From Jeotgalibaca sp. MA1X17-3 (GTDB lineage Bacteria > Bacillota > Bacilli > Lactobacillales > Aerococcaceae), in contig NZ_CP090983.1 in assembly GCF_021513155.1 (NCBI RefSeq), positions 806,001 to 870,000 of the forward strand: a stretch of DNA of 64,000 bases, written 5' to 3'. This document shows positions 26,587 through 35,011 of the stretch, one piece after another. Under the pieces are notes generated by a model, which saw only the letters and a list, made by a program, of their open reading frames with translations, made no database searches and had not been told where the DNA came from. The position numbers and the translations under genes were made by a program. Each line of letters starts with the position of its first letter. Positions within the stretch are counted from its first letter, which is position 1.

Positions 26587-27486
26587 ATGAGTCGAGATGA
26601 ATTGTTAAAGGATTGGTATATTCGTTATCATTTAATTTTAGGACGTCGATACACTGGAAAACAAAAAAAGAGTTTTCTACAAAGTGTATTTACAGATATC
26701 AATCAATTTAGAAAAGATATTGAGATAGACTCCTTCAAATTAGGTGAGCAAAATAAACAGGAATATCGGAATCTCTATATTGGTGACGTAAAAACGGCAG
26801 ATAAAGTTATTTGTACGTATTATGATACTCCAGCAATCCAACTCGATTCTTATCATTTCTTTAATTTGGCACATCGTAAACGAGTTACGATGAAGTGGAT
26901 TGGGATCTTTTCACTATTGTTTATTTTGTTAGGAGTAGCGTATACCTTATTTATTGGAATACCGACCTTTCAAGCGGAGGGTCTATGGAGTATTCCTTCT
27001 GTTTTAAGTATTTTATTCTATATCGTTTATTTTTATCTTTTGAATAAAATCACTAGAGGATGGCCTCGTAAAAAGAATTTAATTCGTAATACCTCATCTA
27101 TATTGTTAATTTTAAATTTGATTTATTCTTTTAAAAATAAAAAAATTGCCTATGCATTTTTGGATGCAGGTTGTACAAATAATGCTGGATTGGATCAATT
27201 GCAGGAACAGACGAATGCTGCAATTTATATGGTAGATAGTATTGGTTCTTCTCAACCACTTTATCAAGTGGCAAAGGATCCAAAATTATTTGTCAAAGAG
27301 GATTCAGTAAAACAAGTGCAATCACCTGCTCAAGAAAAGCGACAAATTCTGTATTTAATCAGTGCAAAAGAAGATCAAGATTCATTTGTTTTATCAAGAG
27401 AAAATATCCGTGAAAATCAATTAAATGATGTGAATATGAATATTGCTTATGATTTTTTGGAAAAGGTAATAGGGAGGAATTTTTAA
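26587..27486 (+). CDS. unknown membrane protein inside the PTS operon, possibly M28-peptidase-derived
   Basis: Not recognised as a named family. The 299-aa protein has a basic N-terminus, a soluble segment containing DKVICTYYDTPAI, two to three central hydrophobic helices (about residues 100-122, 132-152, and a weaker one near 170-185), then a soluble domain with KIAYAFLDAGCTNNAGLDQL. The YYDTP and FLDAG pieces recall the HYDSP and E/DAGG-like metal motifs of M28 aminopeptidases, but the ligand His is replaced by Tyr, so a degenerate non-peptidase version is my best guess. It lies between IIB (23-nt gap) and IIA (start overlaps by 1 nt), so it should be made with the PTS and may act on its regulation or assembly. 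Confidence 0.6.
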   Translation: MSRDELLKDWYIRYHLILGRRYTGKQKKSFLQSVFTDINQFRKDIEIDSFKLGEQNKQEYRNLYIGDVKTADKVICTYYDTPAIQLDSYHFFNLAHRKRVTMKWIGIFSLLFILLGVAYTLFIGIPTFQAEGLWSIPSVLSILFYIVYFYLLNKITRGWPRKKNLIRNTSSILLILNLIYSFKNKKIAYAFLDAGCTNNAGLDQLQEQTNAAIYMVDSIGSSQPLYQVAKDPKLFVKEDSVKQVQSPAQEKRQILYLISAKEDQDSFVLSRENIRENQLNDVNMNIAYDFLEKVIGRNF

Positions 27487-27935
27487 TGATTGGATTAATT
27501 GTTGCTACTCATGGAAAAATGAGTGATGGGATTGTAGATGCTGCTCATTTAATTATAGGGAGTACCGAAAACATTGAAACACTCAACCTGATCCATGGAG
27601 ATGATGTACAAGTATTAAAAGAAAAAATGTTGGATGCAATTGAAGCTGTCAATCAAAATGAGGGTGTAATTATTTTTACAGACTTATTTGGTGCAAGTCC
27701 GTACAATCAAGCAACACTTGCCATTCATTCACTTCCACAAGAACTAAAAGAAAAAATATTTGTTCTTACGGGTGTCAACCTACCTATGCTTCTGGAAGCA
27801 ATTAGCCAGCGAATGATAGGCTCTTCCGTAGAAGCTGCTGTTTCTTCGATTATGAGTGAAGCGCAACAAAGTATGGTTGTATGGCCAAACAAAGAAGACG
27901 CGAATGTTGATGACGATGAGGATGATGATTTTTAG
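27486..27935 (+). CDS. mannose-family PTS component IIA
   Basis: A 149-aa cytoplasmic domain receiving phosphate from HPr on H9 in LIVATHGKMSDG; IIFTDLFGASPYNQA is the second conserved block. It is a stand-alone IIA rather than a IIAB fusion. The tail NVDDDEDDDF is strongly acidic and resembles the tail of the IIC in the same operon, while the codons used differ. RBS GGGAGG precedes ATG 27486, and the ATG overlaps the previous stop (TAATG). Confidence 0.9.
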   Translation: MIGLIVATHGKMSDGIVDAAHLIIGSTENIETLNLIHGDDVQVLKEKMLDAIEAVNQNEGVIIFTDLFGASPYNQATLAIHSLPQELKEKIFVLTGVNLPMLLEAISQRMIGSSVEAAVSSIMSEAQQSMVVWPNKEDANVDDDEDDDF

Positions 27936-27960
27936 TATGATGTTAGAAATAGGAATCAAA

Positions 27961-27988
27961 AGTCAGATAGAAATATCTGGCTTTTTTC
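27961..27988 (+). terminator. terminator/attenuator between PTS IIA and the DgaE-like gene
   Basis: A 9-bp stem including G-T pairs (27961-27969 with 27974-27982), a GAAA tetraloop and a T6 tail. It probably lowers transcription into the next gene. Confidence 0.7.
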
Positions 27989-28017
27989 TATACAAAAATT
28001 AGGAGGAGGTCAAACGA

Positions 28018-29124
28018 TTGGAAACAGCATATGAAAAATTTAATCTAAAAGAAGTTATTAATGCGAGTGGGAAAATGACTGCATTAGGAGTTTCAAAGTA
28101 TTCTAATGCGGCAATTAAAGCTCAACAATTCGGAGGGAAACATTTTTTTGAAATGGACCAATTATCTGAGCACGTCGGAAGCTATTTAGCTAACTTGCTC
28201 GAAGTAGAAGATGCCTGTGTGGTTTCATCGGCTTCTGCCGGAATTGCTCAATCGGTTGCGGCGGTTATTGGTCAAGGAAGTTCGTACCACTTACACCATC
28301 CTTATTCGAAAAAAATAAATAAACGTGAAATTATTATTCCGAAAGGGCATCATGTAGATTACGGAGCTTCTGTTGGTACCATGATTGAATTAGGTGGTGG
28401 AAAAATAGTGGAAGCTGGTTATGCTAACAAATGTGATGTTGGTCTAATGGAAGAGATGATAACTGAACAGACTGCAGCAATCCTTTACGTAAAAAGTCAT
28501 CATACTGTTCAAAAAAGTATGTTGAGTATAAAAGAAACCATCAAAATAGCTCATACTTATCAATTGCCGGTAATCGTAGATGCAGCAGCGGAAGAAGATT
28601 TATACTTGTATAATCGAATGGGGGCCGATCTAGTGATTTACAGTGGATCATAGGCCATTTCTGCTCCCACTTCTGGCTTAGTTATTGGAAATGGGAAACT
28701 AGTTGAATGGGTGAGAATGCAATCAAATGGAATAGGAAGAGCTATGAAAATTGGAAAAGAAAATATTCTTGGTTTAGCCGCGGCAGTAGAGTGTTATTTG
28801 GAATCGAAATCTACTGAGACTGGAGAGCAAATGAAAGCTCGGCTACATCCCTTTATCGAACAACTTCAAAGTATTCCTATGATGAAAGCATCTATGAGTC
28901 AAGATATTGCTGGTAGAGATATTTTTCGTGCAAAGGTTGAAGTGGAGTCAAATTCTTCATGTGAAGCAAGAGAATTATTTAAAAAGTTGAAAGATGGGAA
29001 TCCAGCTATTTATAGTCGAGATCATCAATTAAATAATGGAATCCTTGAGTTCGATATTCGCTCTGTTAATAAAGATGAAATGAATACCATTATCCACCGA
29101 ATACAAGAAATCATGTATCAATAG
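28018..29124 (+). pseudogene. DgaE/SelA-like PLP enzyme interrupted by TAG at the catalytic lysine position
   Basis: The two pieces together make about 368 residues of the DgaE family (PLP-dependent ammonia-lyases such as D-glucosaminate-6-phosphate ammonia-lyase, related to SelA). The N-part has NASGKMTALG and VSSASAGIAQSVAAVIG; the C-part begins AISAPTSGLVIG. The in-frame TAG at 28651-28653 is codon 212, directly after IYSGS. In relatives this reads SGxKAIxGPxSG, where K holds PLP, so the stop replaces the PLP lysine (AAG to TAG is one change). Start TTG 28018 behind AGGAGG. Either a real inactivating mutation or a base-call error. No DgaF-type aldolase gene is present nearby. Confidence 0.82.
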
Positions 29125-29128
29125 TGGT

Positions 29129-29248
29129 TTTGTACAGACAAAGGTTGCGAAATAAACTTAAAAATTTCTTCTTATCGAATACATAATCATTTGGATTTGT
29201 GTAATAATGAACACAACCTTTTTAGTGCAAGAATAGATTGTGTACACA
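29129..29248 (+). promoter_or_regulatory. leader region with three TTGT/ACAA inverted repeats upstream of ADH copy 2
   Basis: In this 149-nt gap there are three inverted repeats of related sequence: TTTGT-4-ACAAA (29129-29142), TTGTGT-8-ACACAA (29197-29216) and the perfect palindrome TGTGTACACA (29239-29248). Such sites are typical of dimeric repressors (GntR-like). No regulator gene is adjacent. I could not pick a convincing -35/-10 pair. Confidence 0.4.
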
Positions 29249-29290
29249 GTTAATTAATTTGGAGGACTGATTATTATCAAAAATTTAAAT

Positions 29291-30370
29291 GTGAAAGTAG
29301 GACCACAATTTTATCGGTATAGCAAAGATGCTATTCTACTTGTTCCAGAAATTCTTAAAGAGTACCAGGTAAAGCGAATTTTAGTAATTCACGGTACAAT
29401 TTCTTGGAAAAAAGCAAAACCATTTCTAGATCAAGCATTAAATCAAGAATGGGAAATAATCTATGAACAATATAATGGAGAGTGTAGCTACAACGAAGGA
29501 AATCGAATTGCAAAAATTATTGCAGAAAATGAGATTGATTTTACTATTGGAGTAGGTGGAGGGAAACTAGCGGATCTAGTATTATATGCATCTCACTTGG
29601 CCAATATTCCATTCGGTATCATCCCTACTCTTGCAAGTAATTGTGCTCCTTTTACATCCCTTTCGGTTATGTATAAAGATAATGGATTATCAGAAGGCAG
29701 ATTAGAGTTTGTAAACCGGCAAGCAGCTTTTTTAATAACAGATCCGGCTTTAATAATGGATGCTCCTGTTCGATATTTCATTGCTGGAATAGCTGATACA
29801 TTAGCAAAATGGTACGAATCCGATTTGATTTTGGAACAAGAAAAATTTCAGCAGGAACCTTTTTTACAAATGAAAAGATTTGCAGCACGCATGTGTAAAG
29901 AGACTATTTTGAATGAATCAAAGAAAGCTATTGAAGATATGAAAGCAGGAGTGATTTCTGAAGAATTTCTACATGTCTCTGAAATTATTATTGCGATTGC
30001 AGGTTTAGTTGGTGGCTTTGGAGAACAATATTCCAATACAGCTGCGCATGCGATGCATGATGCTATCTCCGCCACTTTAAAAGAAGTTCATCCTTATCTT
30101 CACGGTGAAAAAGTGGCTTATGGTATTTTTTACCAGCTTGCTTTGGAAGGGAAATGGTCTACTATAGAGGAGTTAATTCCTCTATATAAAGAACTAAATT
30201 TACCTAAATCACTAACAGAAATAGGAGTGTACCCTATGTCTGAACATACAATGAAGTCTATTATTCAATTCATTAATGATAATCCTGAAGTGCATCTACT
30301 TCCTTTGGAGATAAACGAAGAAATTCTTACCCAAACGCTTATTCAATTAGAACAGTATATCAGCAGATAA
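29291..30370 (+). CDS. GldA-like iron-containing alcohol dehydrogenase, copy 2
   Basis: An intact polyol dehydrogenase of at least 359 aa: NAD motif GVGGGKLAD, metal-site Asp in AGIADTLAKWYES, His in AAHAMHDAIS and His in LHGEKVAYG. It is very similar along its length to copy 1 at 23.1-24.2 kb. The in-frame GTG at 29291 lacks a well-placed RBS. The copy-1 N-terminus (MEGLNVKVG) aligns to IKNLNVKVG here, whose first codon is ATC 29276 (or ATT 29273), well spaced from GGAGG at 29262. So either an AT[C/T] start or a mutated ATG is likely and the protein is about five residues longer. It has its own upstream region and terminator. Confidence 0.85.
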   Translation: MKVGPQFYRYSKDAILLVPEILKEYQVKRILVIHGTISWKKAKPFLDQALNQEWEIIYEQYNGECSYNEGNRIAKIIAENEIDFTIGVGGGKLADLVLYASHLANIPFGIIPTLASNCAPFTSLSVMYKDNGLSEGRLEFVNRQAAFLITDPALIMDAPVRYFIAGIADTLAKWYESDLILEQEKFQQEPFLQMKRFAARMCKETILNESKKAIEDMKAGVISEEFLHVSEIIIAIAGLVGGFGEQYSNTAAHAMHDAISATLKEVHPYLHGEKVAYGIFYQLALEGKWSTIEELIPLYKELNLPKSLTEIGVYPMSEHTMKSIIQFINDNPEVHLLPLEINEEILTQTLIQLEQYISR

Positions 30371-30372
30371 AG

Positions 30373-30415
30373 AAAAAGCATAAGAAATGGAAGAAATCCA
30401 TTTCTTATGCTTTTT
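30373..30415. terminator. bidirectional terminator between ADH copy 2 and the TRAP operon
   Basis: A long stem of about 18-19 bp (30373-30391 with 30397-30415) with A and T flanks on either side. It serves both converging transcripts. Confidence 0.9.
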
Positions 30416-30434
30416 GAATATATTTGATTCCTGT

Positions 30435-31739
30435 TTATAGTAAACCAGCCAGTTGTGGTAACCACATAGACAAAGCAGGAACATAAGTTACTAGTAGTAA
30501 GCCTAATAGAATGGCTACATAATACCCAACCATATAAGGAACCACTTTCGCTAAACTGGTCTTCCCGACCTTGATAGCGACAAAAAGTGTATTTCCTACA
30601 GGAGGAGTAATGTTCCCAATACATAGGTTATAGACGAGCATGATACCAAAATGAATCGGGCTCATTCCAAAAGAAATAGCGATAGGTAAGAAAATAGGTG
30701 TGAAAATCAGGATAGCTGGAGTTACGTCCATGAACGTTCCCGCTACTAACAGAATAACGTTAATAATGAGCATGATAATCAAAGGATTATCTGTAACTCC
30801 TAAAAGTCCTGCTGCAATTGCTTGTGGGATTCCTGTAAAGGCCATTACCCAACTTAGAATATTACTTACTCCAATTAAGAATACGACCATTCCACTAGTT
30901 TCTGCACTATCAATCAAAATTCTATATAGATCCTTAAAGTTAATCGAACGATAGACAACCATTGATAAAAATAATGCATAAACAACAGCAATTGCCGATC
31001 CTTCCGTTGCAGTAAACACTCCAATAACAATTCCACCAATAACAATCACAATTAAGGATAAAGGTAAAATGGCTTCAAGAGATGATTTACCTAAGCGTTT
31101 CCAGTCAAAAGGACCTGTGTCTCCTGTGTAACCTTTTCTTTTTGCAAAGATGAACGCAACAAACATACACATAGCTGCCCATAATATCCCTGGAAGATAT
31201 CCAGCTAAGAATAAAGCAGCTACTGACGTCCCACCAGATACAAGAGAATATGTAATCAGTGCGTTACTGGGTGGAATTAAGAGTCCACTAGGAGCAGAAG
31301 CTGCATTAGTAGCCGCAGCCAAATCCATATCATATCCAGCTTCTTCTTCACCTTCTCGAACCATACCACCAACTGCGGCAGCCGCAGCTGATGCTGATCC
31401 AGATATGGCTCCAAAGAGTGCGTTTGCTCCTACGTTCGTTAGCAAGAGAGAACCTGGGATTTTACCGACAAGAGCCTGAACAAATCCAACGAGTCGTTTT
31501 GCAATTCCTCCTTGGTTCATAATATTCCCCGCCAGAATAAAGAAAGGGATGGCAACGAGAGTGAAGGTAGACGTTCCACTAAATATTCTTTGAGCGGACG
31601 TAATAACAGTTGTATCTAACGACATCGTCGGCATAATTGCTGTAACTGCTGCAATTCCAATAGAAACTGCGATTGGGATGCCGAGAACTAGCAATAGTGC
31701 AAGAACAACTAGCATGATAATTAACGATTGAATAGCCAT
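30435..31739 (-). CDS. dctM: TRAP transporter large permease (DctM)
   Basis: A 434-aa membrane protein with about 12 helices. DctM signatures are GIPIAVSIGI, TFTLVAIPFFILAGNIMNQGG, ALFGAISGSASAAAAAVGG, and near the C-terminus GIMLVYNLCIGNITPPVGN. It drives uptake of an organic or sugar acid using a Na+ or H+ gradient together with DctQ and the binding protein. GGAGAG lies before ATG 31739. It is the last gene of the TRAP operon. Substrate unknown; the neighbouring dehydrogenases suggest a sugar acid. Confidence 0.92.
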   Translation of the reverse strand: MAIQSLIIMLVVLALLLVLGIPIAVSIGIAAVTAIMPTMSLDTTVITSAQRIFSGTSTFTLVAIPFFILAGNIMNQGGIAKRLVGFVQALVGKIPGSLLLTNVGANALFGAISGSASAAAAAVGGMVREGEEEAGYDMDLAAATNAASAPSGLLIPPSNALITYSLVSGGTSVAALFLAGYLPGILWAAMCMFVAFIFAKRKGYTGDTGPFDWKRLGKSSLEAILPLSLIVIVIGGIVIGVFTATEGSAIAVVYALFLSMVVYRSINFKDLYRILIDSAETSGMVVFLIGVSNILSWVMAFTGIPQAIAAGLLGVTDNPLIIMLIINVILLVAGTFMDVTPAILIFTPIFLPIAISFGMSPIHFGIMLVYNLCIGNITPPVGNTLFVAIKVGKTSLAKVVPYMVGYYVAILLGLLLVTYVPALSMWLPQLAGLL

Positions 31740-31760
31740 TTAATTATTTCTCTCCTTTTC

Positions 31761-32282
31761 TTAGGCCTGACGTTCGTCAACAGGCAATTTAGTTTCTACA
31801 GATTTCGTTTCAATAGGATTTCCTTTAATCAAGTCATAAATATTTAAAATACTATAAGTAGCCGTGAATAGACCACTAATTGGAATTGCCGCATAAAAAA
31901 CTCCCATTTGGACGGGTAAAGAAGACGTTGCTTGTCCCATAGTGAGGAGTGTAATGCTGATTCCTCCATAAATCAAAACAACTGCCGCAAAGATAAAGAT
32001 AATAATTTCTGAAAGGATGGCGAGATAATGTTGTACTTTAGGAGAAAGCATATCAACTACAACCGGGATATTCATATGCTCGCGCTTTCCGAACACATAG
32101 GCTGCACCTAACAAGGTAACCCATGCAAAGAGATAAGAAGCTAATTCCTCTGACCATGTACTAGGATTATTCAACACATAGCGAGTTAGTACTTGCCAAA
32201 CAGTGAGAAGGGTGAGTAGGGCAAACACTGCGGCATTAAAGATACGCATCATTTGATCTAAAATGGATCTTAGTTTTTTCAT
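31761..32282 (-). CDS. dctQ: TRAP transporter small permease (DctQ)
   Basis: A 173-aa protein with four membrane helices. The DctQ core is visible as WQVLTRYVLNNPSTWSEELASYLF followed by LGAAYVFGKREHMNIPVVVD (the two blocks are contiguous in the protein). It associates with DctM. Its start overlaps the dctP stop by 4 nt, so it depends on translation of dctP, which the IS element may have impaired. Confidence 0.9.
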   Translation of the reverse strand: MKKLRSILDQMMRIFNAAVFALLTLLTVWQVLTRYVLNNPSTWSEELASYLFAWVTLLGAAYVFGKREHMNIPVVVDMLSPKVQHYLAILSEIIIFIFAAVVLIYGGISITLLTMGQATSSLPVQMGVFYAAIPISGLFTATYSILNIYDLIKGNPIETKSVETKLPVDERQA

Positions 32283-33303
32283 TCTTCATTTTCTCCTTCC
32301 ATTTGTTTATTTATTTCATCTACTTTTTGTTGAATTGCTTGATATACAGGTTTTAGTGTAGGATTTCTTTCTAAAGTTTCTTCATGAAGCGGTAAAACTG
32401 CATCTTTAAAAGGTTTAATTTCAGGATAATTAAAGGTAACGCCCATTTTATCTTGTGCTGTTTCTTTGGCTACTTCCACTTTTTCTTTCCAAGAAGCATG
32501 TTGGGTATCTTGCATAATTTGGAATGCTTCTTCAAAAATTGCTTCCTCTTCTTCGTCTAAACTATCTAGGAAAGCTACATTGACGATTACTTCATCGGGA
32601 ATCATTTGGTGCATGGTATATGAATAATAATTAACCACATCCCCATGCCCGTTTTCTGTAAGAGCTAATTCGTTGTTTTCAGCGCCGTCAATAACTCCTG
32701 ATTGGATAGCTGTGTAAACATCACCAAACCCCATAGGAGTGGCAGAACCACCAAGTAATTGCATCATACGCACGTTTGTTGGTGATTGTTGTACACGGAT
32801 TTTTAATCCTTGTAAATCACTCGGCTCTTCAATCATCTTATCGGTTACATAAAAATTCCGAATACCGGCATCCAACCAAGCTTTTGTAACAAATCCTGAT
32901 TCGCGTGTTCCTTCAAAGATTTCACCAACAATTTCTGGATCATCCATCGCTGCACGATAAGCTTCTTGACTATCAAATAAATAGGGTAAGTTGAAAATTT
33001 CAAATTGGTCATTAAATGTTTCTAAAATGGAGTTACTGGCAACCGTAATTTCAACAGCTCCCGTCTGAGTTAATTGAACCATATTTGTTTGTGTTCCTAA
33101 CAGTTCACTAGGAAATAATTGAATATCATATTTATCTCCTAAGTTATCTTCTATAAAACTCTCGAATTCTAACATTCCGATATGAGTAGGATGATTTTGA
33201 GATTGATTATGGCCAATACGAATGATTCTCTTCGCTGTAGATTCATCTTGCGAAGGGGAACATGCTGATAACAAGAATAATAAGGAAAGTATGCCCAATA
33301 GAA
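32279..33303 (-). CDS. dctP: TRAP substrate-binding protein (DctP), 5' end cut off by an IS element
   Basis: A DctP-family extracytoplasmic binding lipoprotein: IRIGHNQSQNHPTHIG at the mature start, the family Arg region GLKIRVQQSPTNVRMMQLLG, and AIQSGVIDGAENN. The remaining frame begins within the signal peptide (TTG 33298 is the first possible start) and reaches lipobox LLSAC. Removing the IS and one copy of its 3-bp target repeat joins ATG 35039 to this frame and rebuilds MTKKLRSPLL + LGILSLLFLLSAC with an AAGGAG site (35055-35050). So only about ten N-terminal residues, the RBS and the promoter are displaced. Function is probably lost or strongly reduced. Confidence 0.88.
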
Positions 33304-33366
33304 TGATAAGCTCCCTTCAAAGTAGACACTGTAAAAAGCAAACTACTTTGAAAGGGGCTTTTTTCT

Positions 33367-34077
33367 ATGGCTAGAAAACATACCGAGGCAGAACTGTTAC
33401 ATTTCATTGGTTTACACCTGAAGGGTGTTCCTTATCAAACGCTTGTCGATCAGCACCATCTAAAACTATCTAACACCACTTTTATGAATTATGTCCATCG
33501 GTACCAGGACCATGGCATGGAAGGGATCCGCTACCAAAAGAATTACCGCAGTTATTCGAAAGAATTCAAGCAGAAAATTGTGGCTGAATATCTACAGACG
33601 GGTTACGGCTTTTCATACTTAGCCATTAAATATAACATTCCGTCGAAAATAACGGTAAATAAATGGGTAAACCGGTATACTGAAGGAAAAGAGAATGAGA
33701 CGTATTCTCCGAAATCTGAGGTGTACCACATGACGGGTATCAAAAAAACATATGAAGAAAAATTAAAAATTGTAGAAGACTACATCGACAATCGCCTGAC
33801 TTATCAGGAAGCAGCGGAGAAAAACCAGGTAAGTTACAATAACATTTATTCCTGGGTGAACAAATACAAAAAGCATGGACCGAAAGGTCTGGAAGACAAC
33901 CGGGGCCGCGGGAAGCCCACAGAAATTCAAACAGCGGAAGAACGTTTGAAAGCAGAAGTAGAGACACTCAAAGCTAGAAACAAATGGCTGGAGATGGAGA
34001 ACGATGCTTTAAAAAAGCGCCGAAAGATCGCTGGGAGTCTCAAATCTCAGGAGTCAGACAAGAAGCGGAATATCTGA
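33367..34077 (+). CDS. IS150-group transposase orfA
   Basis: A 236-aa DNA-binding half of the transposase with repeated helix-turn-helix units (for example SYLAIKYNIPSKITVNKWVNRY and TYQEAAEKNQVSYNNIYSW) and a C-terminal coiled-coil/leucine-zipper-like segment (AEERLKAEVETLKARNKW). It ends in the zero frame at 34077. At A AAA AAG (34011-34017) ribosomes can slip by -1 into orfB to make the full OrfAB transposase. Confidence 0.92.
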   Translation: MARKHTEAELLHFIGLHLKGVPYQTLVDQHHLKLSNTTFMNYVHRYQDHGMEGIRYQKNYRSYSKEFKQKIVAEYLQTGYGFSYLAIKYNIPSKITVNKWVNRYTEGKENETYSPKSEVYHMTGIKKTYEEKLKIVEDYIDNRLTYQEAAEKNQVSYNNIYSWVNKYKKHGPKGLEDNRGRGKPTEIQTAEERLKAEVETLKARNKWLEMENDALKKRRKIAGSLKSQESDKKRNI

Positions 34078-34925
34078 CTATTGAAGAATTAAAGCATAAA
34101 TATCCGATTACCCATCTTTGCGATATACTGGGCATTGCCAGATCGAGCTATTACAAATGGCTGAAACGTGAGCCTTCAGAAGCCGAATTGAAGCGCCTAA
34201 AATTAATGCGAGCGATTAAAGAGATCCATGAGGCTTTTGGAGGAATTTACGGCTACCGGAGAATGACCATCTTTCTAAACTTCTTTAGAAGAGCAGAAGT
34301 GAATCACAAATGTATCCATCGCTTAATGAAAATCATGGGGATAGCAGCAGTCATCCGTCGGAAGAGAAAGAACTATGTGCCACACAAGGCCGTACATGTA
34401 GCGGAGAATCTGTTAAACCGTCAGTTCCACGCAGAGCATCCCATGGAGAAGTTACTGACTGATGTCACGGAGTTTCGGTTGACCAACGGGACGAAACGTT
34501 ACCTGAGCGCCATTTATGACCTTGGGTCAAAGAAAATCGTGGCTTATAAAACCAGTCACCGCAATGACAACCCGTTAGTACTGGATACACTAAAGCAGAT
34601 TTTGGGTGATATAAAGCCTGAAACCACCCTGATCCATAGCGACCGCGGTTCCCAGTATACCTCCCATGCTTTTAACCAGACGATTAAAAATCACGAGATC
34701 ATCCATAGTATGTCCCGCGTCTCGAAATGTATTGACAACGGCCCTATGGAAGGCTTTTGGGGTACGCTCAAGGTGGAGATGTTTAACCTGGATACGTTTG
34801 ACACATCAGCGTACTTAGACCAGAAAATCAAGGCATACATCGCGTTCTTCAATAATGAACGCGTCACTTTGAATATGGGGTTAACGATTCCTACGGAAGA
34901 GAAGATTCTACAAATGATTGCATAA
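33984..34925 (+). CDS. IS150-group transposase orfB (DDE integrase domain)
   Basis: The catalytic half of the transposase, expressed mainly as a -1 frameshift fusion with orfA; the open frame extends from 33984. It shows the HTH_21-like GGIYGYRRMTIFL segment and an rve integrase core with the DDE residues in LLTDVTEFRL, IHSDRGSQYTS and GPMEGFWGTLKVE. It looks intact, so the element may be active. Confidence 0.92.
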   Translation: MAGDGERCFKKAPKDRWESQISGVRQEAEYLTIEELKHKYPITHLCDILGIARSSYYKWLKREPSEAELKRLKLMRAIKEIHEAFGGIYGYRRMTIFLNFFRRAEVNHKCIHRLMKIMGIAAVIRRKRKNYVPHKAVHVAENLLNRQFHAEHPMEKLLTDVTEFRLTNGTKRYLSAIYDLGSKKIVAYKTSHRNDNPLVLDTLKQILGDIKPETTLIHSDRGSQYTSHAFNQTIKNHEIIHSMSRVSKCIDNGPMEGFWGTLKVEMFNLDTFDTSAYLDQKIKAYIAFFNNERVTLNMGLTIPTEEKILQMIA

Positions 34926-35011
34926 ACGCTACAAAAAAGACCACACATTTTTACATGCATGGTCTAAAACAATTTGTTTTTTTACCTGTCTACTTGACAG
35001 GGGGCAGTTCA

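Larger units (their letters stand above)
33304..35011 (+). mobile_element. IS3-family (IS150-group) insertion sequence, 1708 bp, with 3-bp target duplication
   Basis: The ends are imperfect inverted repeats beginning TGA. The left end at 33304 and the right end complemented from 35011 match at 18 of the first 25 positions, including a shared AAGTAGACA at the same offset. The element is flanked by GAA on both sides (33301-33303 and 35012-35014). It holds orfA and orfB in overlapping -1 frames with an A AAA AAG slip site at 34011-34017. It is inserted in dctP, in the opposite orientation. Its sequence is visibly more GC-rich than its surroundings, consistent with arrival from elsewhere. Confidence 0.93.

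Noticed and set aside
28651..28653. TAG read as pyrrolysine
   Set aside because: The TAG lies at the PLP lysine position and nothing in the window suggests pyrrolysine machinery; a point mutation or base-call error is simpler.
33367..34925. orfA/orfB overlap as a damaging frameshift
   Set aside because: The A AAA AAG slip site and -1 overlap are the normal programmed frameshift of IS3-family transposases.
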